Source: Denitromonas ohlonensis (GTDB lineage Bacteria; Pseudomonadota; Gammaproteobacteria; Burkholderiales; Rhodocyclaceae). Taken from it: a DNA stretch of 64,000 bases. Below, one piece after another: positions 38,501 to 44,505 of this stretch; the first letter of the stretch is position 1, and each line of letters starts with the position of its first letter. The stretch covers positions 124,001 to 188,000 of the forward strand of contig NZ_VMNI01000010.1 in assembly GCF_007625205.1 (NCBI RefSeq), written 5' to 3'. The translations under genes were made by a program, and so were the position numbers. The notes beneath the pieces are model-generated. The model did not search any database, was not told the origin of the DNA, and saw nothing but the letters and a program-made list of their open reading frames with translations.

Positions 38501-38521
38501 TATATCCGGCAGTATTACTAA
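35504..38521 (+). CDS. hsdR: Type I restriction endonuclease/translocase subunit HsdR
   Basis: 1005 residues. N-terminal PD-(D/E)XK nuclease domain with VVLIEAKTPVKK (about 175-185). SF2 translocase: Walker A HFQGSGKSLLMVF (about 318-330), LVDEAHRTQEGD (about 417-428), FGLTGTPINRADRN, LLTGFDAPILQAMYLDKPL and LLQAICRVNRTY (motif VI). Helical C-terminus that binds the methylase core. ATG at 35504 inside the end of hsdS. All motifs are intact, so the restriction activity should work if expressed with M and S. Confidence 0.95.
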   Translation: MAFNESNTVEAYVRDLLAGPIKAVPANTVQEPQASYGPGPKGIGWRYAAPADVPRQIQEVLVEPWLRDALIRLNPEIAAQPDRADEVLYKLRAIVLSVRSDGLIRANEEMTAWMRGERSMPFGHNHEHVPVRLIDLDDLSQNQFVVIQQFTYRAGPTERRADLVLLVNGLPVVLIEAKTPVKKCISWVDGAVQVHDDYEKFIPELFVCNVFSVATEGKAYHYGSIGLPVKDWGPWHLDTGAQSAHAQHHPLKSLKLSAESMLRPNVVLDILGSFTLFATDKKKRRIKIICRYQQYEAANKIVERVLAGYPKKGLIWHFQGSGKSLLMVFAAQKLRMHAGLRNPTVLIVVDRIDLDTQITGTFTGADIPNLEKADTREKLQQLLAQDVRKIIITTIFKFGEAPNGKSGSLNDRSNIIALVDEAHRTQEGDLGRKMREALPNAFLFGLTGTPINRADRNTFYAFGADEDLANGRGYLSRYGFEESIRDGATLKLHFEPRLIDLHIDKAALDAAYKDLTGGLSDLDKDNLAKTAAKMAVLVKTPERIRKICEDIVEHFQTKVEPNGFKGQIVTFDRESCLLFKAELDKLLPAEATDIVMSVQAADKKDHPEYAPYDRSRDEEERLLDRFRDPADPLQLIIVTAKLLTGFDAPILQAMYLDKPLRDHTLLQAICRVNRTYSEQKTHGLIVDYLGIFDDVAAALEFDDQSVKQVVSNIQELKDKLPEAMQKCLAFFAGIDRSQHGYEGLSAAQDCLPNSEVRDNFAAEYSVLNKIWEALSPDTVLGPFETDYKWLSQVYQSVQPSSGHGKLIWHSLGAKTIELIHQNVHVDAVRDDLDTLVLDADLLEAVLSTPDPKKAKEIEIKLQRRLRGHGGNPKFKKLSERLDALKDRFESGQINSVEFLKALLEIARETLQAEKEVPPEEDEDRGKAALTELFNEVKTAETPIIVERVVTDIDEIVRLVRFPGWQGTQAGEREVKKALRKALFKYKLHADEELFEKAYSYIRQYY

Positions 38522-38532
38522 GGGAGCGCGGG

Positions 38533-38667
38533 ATGAGCACTCAGACAAATAACAGTGCATCGCATGCGACCTGGTTCGTCGGCGCAAGCTACGACGGTAA
38601 CCCCAGCCGTTGTTACGTCTGCTGCTCAAAGACGCTGTATTGCATCAGCCAGGAGATCACTCAATGA
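38533..38667 (+). pseudogene. Short remnant resembling the N-terminus of McrB-like restriction proteins
   Basis: A 44-codon frame reads MSTQTNNSASHATWFVGASY, DGNPSRCYVCCSKTLYCISQ, EITQ. The HATWFVGASYDG start resembles the N-terminal segment of large EVE/McrB-type AAA restriction proteins; what follows is not recognised. The stop overlaps the SIR2 start (ATGA). Either a deletion fused the start of a lost gene to the region before SIR2, or it is a genuine small gene. Similarity is from memory. Confidence 0.4.
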
Positions 38668-39905
38668 CCGTAAGTGTTCACAATCCCGACCAATACATGG
38701 CCAGCCTGCGGCAGATCATTGCCCAGGGGCGCAAGCGGATTGGCCTATTGGTTGGGGCAGGCGCGCCAGCCGGCATCTTCCCGCCCGGTAGCGATAAACC
38801 ATTGATTCCCGCCGTCGCCGGCCTCACCGACATGGTGATGGAAGCGCTGAATGCGGACTATGGCAACGCTCTGGACGCCGTGCGGGCCGAGCTTGACACC
38901 CCGAACATCGAAACGATCCTGTCGCGGGTACGTAGCCTGGCCGGAGTCATTGGAAAGACGAAGGTTCACGACCTGGATGGAGAAGGATACAAAAGGCTGA
39001 GCGAGGCGATCTGCGAACAGATCGGCACTATCGTCAACAGGCCTCTTCACGAGGGGGCTTCGCCGTATACCGAGTTTGTAACGTGGATCAGCGGTACGGG
39101 TCGTGAACATCCAGTGGAAATTTTTACCACCAACTACGACCTGCTGTTCGAGCAGGCGTTGGAGCGTGCACGCGTGCCGTTCTTCGATGGATTCAGTGGT
39201 GCCAGCGAACCATTCTTCGATCCTTCGACGGTTGCCAGCAATGATTTACCAGCGCGCTGGACCCGCTTGTGGAAACTGCATGGATCGCTCGGTTGGGCCG
39301 CCAATGTGAGAGGTGAGGTGGTGCGTACTGGGCGAGCCAATGCAACGCACTTGGTGTTCCCAGAACACCTCAAGTACGACCAGACACAGAAAGCGCCGTA
39401 CGCCGCGCTCTTCGATCGGCTTCGGGCTTTCCTGATGACACCGGACACGCTGTTGGTTGCGACAGGGTTTTCCTTTGCCGATGCGCACATCTCCGCAAGG
39501 ATTGATGAGTGTCTGGCGGCCAACCCCTCGGCCAGCGTCTTCGCATTTCAGTTCAAACCGCTTGATCAGGAGATCCATGCCCGCGATATCGCGGGGCGCC
39601 GCGCCAACATGAGCCTGTATTCCCCAGACAAAGCCATGATCAACGGCATTGCCGCTCCCTGGATGCCGGGAGACCCACCAACGCGAGATTGGGGAGCCAT
39701 TCGTGCCACCTATTGGGGCATTGATGAGAAAAGCGGGACCGCGCAATTCCAACTGGGGCGCTTCGATCGACTTGCGCGATTCTTTGCGTCATCGCGCGCC
39801 GCACAGCATTTTCCTCATGCCGCGCCGGTAGCGGCCCCAGTGGCTGAAGCCGTGGAGTCTGCTCCTCAGGCTGATGGAATTGCTCCTGCGACTGCTACGG
39901 TATGA
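38664..39905 (+). CDS. SIR2-domain NADase of a SIR2-HerA defence pair
   Basis: A 413-residue SIR2-like protein. The NAD-binding site is seen in IGLLVGAGAPAGIFPPG (about 26-42), EIFTTNYDLLFEQAL (about 152-166), LWKLHGSLGW (about 202-211) and LLVATGFSFADAHI. SIR2 proteins paired with HerA kill infected cells by degrading NAD. The stop overlaps the herA start by 4 bases (ATGA), so the pair was made as one unit. Because herA is now broken, this subunit may be inactive, or unregulated but tolerated. The last 40 residues are Ala/Pro-rich and probably disordered. Confidence 0.85.
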   Translation: MTVSVHNPDQYMASLRQIIAQGRKRIGLLVGAGAPAGIFPPGSDKPLIPAVAGLTDMVMEALNADYGNALDAVRAELDTPNIETILSRVRSLAGVIGKTKVHDLDGEGYKRLSEAICEQIGTIVNRPLHEGASPYTEFVTWISGTGREHPVEIFTTNYDLLFEQALERARVPFFDGFSGASEPFFDPSTVASNDLPARWTRLWKLHGSLGWAANVRGEVVRTGRANATHLVFPEHLKYDQTQKAPYAALFDRLRAFLMTPDTLLVATGFSFADAHISARIDECLAANPSASVFAFQFKPLDQEIHARDIAGRRANMSLYSPDKAMINGIAAPWMPGDPPTRDWGAIRATYWGIDEKSGTAQFQLGRFDRLARFFASSRAAQHFPHAAPVAAPVAEAVESAPQADGIAPATATV

Positions 39906-40196
39906 GCACGAAACCAACCCTGTTGGGATACGTGGGAGCAGTGACTGGCGCTGCGGTCAGCGTCAGGCAGTCACCCAGCGTGGCGTCGGGTATCGCAATC
40001 ATTGGAGGCAAAAGCTATCGCATCGGGCAGGTGGGTAGCTTTGTACGCATTCCTCAGGGATACCACGATCTGTACGGCATCGTGGCGGAAGTTGGTGCCA
40101 GCGCGACACCAGAGGCGGCACGTGAGCCCAATGATCGAGGTGATCGTTGGATGACGATCCAACTCGTCGGTGAAATCGTTGGAGCGTCTTTCGAGC

Positions 40197-40206
40197 GCGG
40201 TATCAG
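40197..40206. repeat. 10-bp target site duplication of the IS in herA
   Basis: GCGGTATCAG occurs at 40197-40206, directly before the IS left end, and again at 41477-41486, directly after its right end. Identical 10-base flanks show a simple, fairly recent transposition. Confidence 0.93.
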
Positions 40207-41476
40207 CAGGGCTACCGCACCTTTATGTCATGAGCCCAAGTAGTTCAGCGCGGAACTGATCGGAGGAGGCGGCGAGCAGCCGCTTGGTCTTGATGCTGCC
40301 CTTACGGGTGGCGTTCAAACGGATGAGGTTCATGGTGATATGGCGCACGATAGCAAAGTTGTTGGCTGCGTAGCCGGTGCGCACGCGCGACTGGTCTTCA
40401 TTCAGTTGGACGTCCAGGCACCAGTGCAGCCGATTCTCGATTTCCCAGTGGCTGCGCACCGCGTGCGCGATGCGCGCGGCGTCGGCAGGCAGACTGCTGA
40501 TGTAGTAGCGACACTCGTGGGAGGTGCGCTCGCCCACCTTGCGCAAGCGCTCGACGATCGCGAAGCTGCGCAGGCCCTCCCACTGTTCGGGCTTACTGAG
40601 CCGATCGATGCAGTCGTAGGCCCAGCAGCGGCGCAGTTCGATACGCCCGTGAGCTTTAGTGGTCTGCTCGAAGTAGGACGGCTCCGGCAGCGGCTCGCCC
40701 ACGCCGGCCCGAGCGAGCATGATCGACTCGGAGAGCTTGGGCTGGTTGTCCTTGACGCACAGCACGTAGTCGGCCCCGCGGCTGACGATGGTGCGCGCGA
40801 TCGCCGTCTGGGTCCCCATCGCATCGATGGTGACCACGCAGCCGTCGATCGCCAGCGTCATGAGCAACTCGGGAATGGCCGTGATCTCATTCGATTTCTC
40901 GGCCGTGGCGCGCTGCCCGAGCACGATGCCCAGGCCGGCGACGAAAGCGCTGACCAAGTGCAGCGGCTTGCTCTTGAGCTTCGAGGTCGTGCGTCGGCTC
41001 GCCTTGCCGTCGACGCCGATGATCGTGTCCGTTTCTGCATCGGCCTTCAGCGCCGGAATCACCATGCCCACCCAGCGCCGAAACGCGGCTTCGAAGTGAT
41101 GTGCATCGAGCATCGCAAAGACCCGCTCGAACGTGTCGTGCGACGGGATACCGTGCTCAAGCTGCATGAAGCCGCGCAACCAATCGAGCTTCTCCTTGCC
41201 CCACGCCTCGATGCTGGTGAACTCGTCGGCCCCGCACAACACGGCGCACACCGCCACCGTCAGCAGCTCGGCCAGATCGTGGCGCACTTGACGGCGGCTG
41301 CGAGGATCGGGAATCGACACGAACACTTGTTGCAACGGCGTGACGGCTGTCTTCATGGGAGGCCCAAAAAGACAGTAAGCTACACAAAATATGACAATGT
41401 GAACAGGGGGTGCGTAACTGCATGATTGTTAACGGATTATCTGCATGGGTTATGCATAGTCGGTGCGGCAGCCCTG
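40207..41476 (-). mobile_element. ISAs1-family insertion sequence, 1270 bp
   Basis: Ends are CAGGGCTACCGCAC (left) and the complement of GTGCGGCAGCCCTG (right), that is 13 of 14 bases matching as terminal inverted repeats. It carries one transposase gene filling nearly the whole element and is flanked by 10-bp direct repeats, as typical for this family. Appears complete and potentially active. Confidence 0.93.
40223..41356 (-). CDS. ISAs1-family DDE transposase
   Basis: 377 residues. Start: LLQQVFVSIPDPRSRRQVRH-type N-terminus (here TPLQQVFVSIPDPRSRRQVR) with DUF4338-like helix region, then DDE residues in TDTIIGVDGKASRRT (first Asp), VVTIDAMGTQTAIA (second Asp) and RSHWEIENRLHWCLDV (Glu). 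Frame uninterrupted and normal length. It lies antisense to herA, within the terminal repeats. Confidence 0.95.
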   Translation of the reverse strand: MKTAVTPLQQVFVSIPDPRSRRQVRHDLAELLTVAVCAVLCGADEFTSIEAWGKEKLDWLRGFMQLEHGIPSHDTFERVFAMLDAHHFEAAFRRWVGMVIPALKADAETDTIIGVDGKASRRTTSKLKSKPLHLVSAFVAGLGIVLGQRATAEKSNEITAIPELLMTLAIDGCVVTIDAMGTQTAIARTIVSRGADYVLCVKDNQPKLSESIMLARAGVGEPLPEPSYFEQTTKAHGRIELRRCWAYDCIDRLSKPEQWEGLRSFAIVERLRKVGERTSHECRYYISSLPADAARIAHAVRSHWEIENRLHWCLDVQLNEDQSRVRTGYAANNFAIVRHITMNLIRLNATRKGSIKTKRLLAASSDQFRAELLGLMT

Positions 41477-43221
41477 GCGGTATCAGCCAGTATCCAAATG
41501 TCAGAGACGAAGTCCATCTTGTGACCGAGGAGGACCTTGCAGTCATCTATGGGGCAGAGGATGGCGGGCAAGTGATGATTGGACGCTTGGCGAGCGCTGA
41601 AGGCATTCCTGTTCGGGTCGATCTCGACAAGCTCGTTACACGGCACAGCGCCGTGCTGGGTTCGACAGGGGCCGGAAAATCAACCACGGTAGCCAGTCTG
41701 CTGAGGTCGATTGCATTGGGTGGCGGTGCGGAGGGAAGTACGAACTTTCCTAGTGCGAGGATATTGCTTCTGGATATACACGGAGAATACGGTCGTGCGC
41801 TGAAGTCTGTTTCGACGGTGTTTCGCGTCAACCCGAGCGCGGACGAGCAGCCACTGCACATTCCATTCTGGGCGCTCGATCCGGTGGATTTGCTTTCATT
41901 CCTGATGGGGAAGCTTGACGACAAACCACTGTCGCAAATTCTTGATCGGGTGCTCGACTACAAGACCAAGCTGGTGAATGAGTCGTCGATAGCTGGCCTT
42001 GACGTCAACTCGATGACCGCTGATAGTCCGGTTTCGTTCAGTCTGAAGAAACTCTGGTTTGAACTGCTCGAACCGGAAATCAAGACTTGGGCCGATCAAC
42101 CCCGGACGATTCCAGCGTTGGATGAAGCTGGAGACGCGGCGACGCTGAAGGCTCCTCGATACAGACCGCACGGTGCTGGAGCTACTGCGCCCTTCATCAA
42201 CCAGATCGGGGTGCTTGGTATTCGCCGCCCACTGGATCAAATGCGATCTCGATTGCTGGATCGGCAATACGACTTTCTTCTGCATCCAGGAGCATGGGAA
42301 CCAGACTTAGACGGTAAGTCGGCAAAAGATTTGCCTGCACTTCTGGAAGCATGGCTTGGTCACGATAAAACGGTCACTATTCTCGATCTATCGGGCATTC
42401 CCAGCACAGTAGTTGCCCGTCTGATCGGCGCGATTCTCAAGATCATCTATGAAGGGTTGTTCTGGGGGCGAGAGAAGAGCGAAGGGGGAATTTCGAGGCC
42501 ATTGCTCGTTGTAATGGAAGAGGCACACCGCTATCTCTCAAAAGAGGCGGACGGGCCAGCGCGGTCGATGGTTCAGCGTATCGTGAAGGAAGGCCGCAAA
42601 TTCGGTATTGGCGCCATGGTCGTCAGCCAGCGTCCTTCCGAGGTCGACGAGACCATCCTTTCGCAGTGCGGCACATTCATCGCGCTGCGACTTTCCAACT
42701 CGGCGGATCGAGCGAAAGTACAGGCATCGTTGCCGGATAACCTTGCTGGCGTGGTTGACAGTTTGCCCGTGCTGCGGGTCGGAGAGGCCATAATCACCGG
42801 AGAAGCAGCTCGGCTGCCGATCCGCTGTCGCATTACGCTACCCGACGAAAATAATCGACCGAACAGCGAAGACCCGGCCGTGGCCAAGCGGTGGCAGGGT
42901 GCTCGGTTGCCCGAAAACTACGAACGGGTCGCAGCGGCCTGGCGCGCCCAGAATCCGATATGGACCACATTGCGAGTGCTGCGCACCGCGCTTACCCAAG
43001 AGGAGGTTGAGAACATGGACAGAGAAACCGTCGCTTCGTCGACAGTGATTTCAATCGGCTACGAGCCGAGCAGCAACACGCTTGAGGTCGAGTTCAGGAA
43101 CGGTATCTATCAGTACTACAATGTGCCAGAACCGATTTATCAACAGTTCATGGCATCGGATTCGAAGGGAAAATTTCTGCATGCCTATATCAAACCAGCC
43201 TACCCATGCTCACGGGTGTGA

Positions 43222-43639
43222 TTCAGCGCTCAACGTCGGGCTAACGGCCCTTGATGGCGTGCAACCGACCGGTGGAACCTGCTGTCACTGACCTGTCCCA
43301 CCTAGAACTTGTCGCTCAGGCAGCAAGAGTCGCTTCGGTGTATCGAACTGTCGCTCCCGTCGCCTCGGTTGCAGGGGCAAACGGCCGCTTTGAAAGAACT
43401 CGACTGGCCAGTTCTGATCGGGGGTAATCCGAAAGGGTGTGTTCGCCGAGCGGGGAGCTACCGTTCGGCCCGAGTTTCAAGCCTATGTCCGTTTGCGGAT
43501 CGAGTCCGGCCCTAGAGCCATCCTTGGTTCAGCGGCAGCTGAGGCCGAGTTGTGTGAATTGGCCCAACGTCACGTCTCGAAGTGCTGCGGACGTTCACGC
43601 TGCCGGTTTGCGGAAACGGCATGCGGCTGCACCTCGCCC
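43222..43639. other. Spacer between herA and radC, no gene seen
   Basis: About 420 bases with no frame of coding quality in either direction. It separates the plus-strand defence cargo from the minus-strand conjugation genes. Nothing recognisable apart from the radC terminator at its right edge. Confidence 0.5.
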
Positions 43640-43664
43640 AAAAAAACGGGAGCCGAAGCTCCCG
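43640..43664 (-). terminator. Rho-independent terminator downstream of radC
   Basis: On the minus strand CGGGAGC-TTCG-GCTCCCG is followed by seven T. A perfect 7-bp stem with the very stable UUCG tetraloop, starting 10 bases after the radC stop. It ends the transcript of the conjugation operon that runs leftward from the RAQPRD gene. Confidence 0.92.
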
Positions 43665-43673
43665 CGGTAATGG

Positions 43674-44168
43674 CTACAGCAGTCCCGACTCAGCGAACGA
43701 GTACGGTGTGCCCTTGCCGATGACGAAGTGGTCCACCACCCTGATGTCGACCAGCGACAGGGCTGTTTTCAGCCGATCGGTGAGCGCGCGATCGGCCGTC
43801 GAGGGCTCGGTCACGCCGGACGGGTGCTGGTGCGCCAGGATGAGCGCTGAGGCATTGAGGGCCAAGGCGCGCTGAACGACCACTCGCGGATACACCGAGG
43901 TCTGGTCCGCCGTGCCCTTGAACAGTGGCTCGTAGGCGAGCACCTGGTGCTGGCTGTCGAGGAACACGACGGCGAAGACTTCGTTGGGCTCCACGACCAG
44001 TTTCAGGCGCAGGTAATCGCGTACGGCGTCCGGGCTGGACAGCGCTGGACCTGCCTTGAAGACACGGTTCTCAAGCAGCGTGATGGCCTGCTGGATGATC
44101 CAGTCTTCGTGCTGGGCGGCGATCAGGGTGAGCGATTCCGGTCTGGAATCGGCGATGACGCAAGACAT
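43674..44168 (-). CDS. radC: RadC/JAB-domain protein of the ICE
   Basis: 164 residues with the MPN/JAB metal-binding pattern of Rad[71 protein letters not shown] (HxHPSG plus the Asp ligand) and [10 protein letters not shown]. The longer N-terminal UPF0758 region of chromosomal RadC is absent, as usual for element-borne copies. Role in mobile elements unknown. Start ATG at 44168. It is the last gene of the leftward block, followed by a strong terminator. Confidence 0.9.
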   Translation of the reverse strand: MSCVIADSRPESLTLIAAQHEDWIIQQAITLLENRVFKAGPALSSPDAVRDYLRLKLVVEPNEVFAVVFLDSQHQVLAYEPLFKGTADQTSVYPRVVVQRALALNASALILAHQHPSGVTEPSTADRALTDRLKTALSLVDIRVVDHFVIGKGTPYSFAESGLL

Positions 44169-44505
44169 GGCGAACCTCCAATGGATGAGATCGGAGGGCG
44201 CCTGCCCCGGGAGGGCAAACCCTCCAGGGGATGACGGGATGAGGCAGGCGAAGAGAGGAGGGCATCCGCCACCGCGGGGGCGGTGGCCGTTCGCGGCGAG
44301 GGATGCGATGCGAACGGGGTTTCGATCAGCGCGGTCGCGCCGCACCGTAGCCTTGAAGATCGAGGGCTACCTGGGCATGTCGCCGACGGACGCGGCGGAC
44401 ATGTCTGGGGATCGGGGCGGCTCGGCTGTCGCCAGGTTGCCTGCGGCAAGCAGGTCGAGTGCCGAAAGTCGCGGCCAACGCACCATGGTTCTCCCCCTCA
44501 GCCGC
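44169..44505. other. Gap between traC and radC
   Basis: About 340 bases. No gene is supported. The long plus-strand frame across it is an antisense shadow. It could hold the radC leader, but no promoter consensus stands out. Confidence 0.45.

Larger units (their letters stand above)
39902..43221 (+). pseudogene. herA: HerA-type ATPase gene with C-terminal KTSC domain, interrupted by an ISAs1-family element
   Basis: Codons 1-101 (39902-40206) encode the HAS-barrel start (KPTLLGYVGAVTGAAVSVRQ to VGEIVGASFERGI). The rest continues at 41487 with SQYPNVRDEVHL. Removing the IS and one copy of the 10-bp duplication joins the frame exactly and gives about 679 residues. Walker A GSTGAGKST is at about 160-168, and DIHGEYGRAL and LLVVMEEAHRYLSKEADG follow. 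The last 70 residues match a KTSC domain (ASSTVISIGYEPSSNTLEVEF, then YYNVPEPIYQQFMASDSKGKF). The interrupted gene can make only a 113-residue N-terminal piece and possibly a downstream ATPase fragment from an internal start. Confidence 0.85.
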
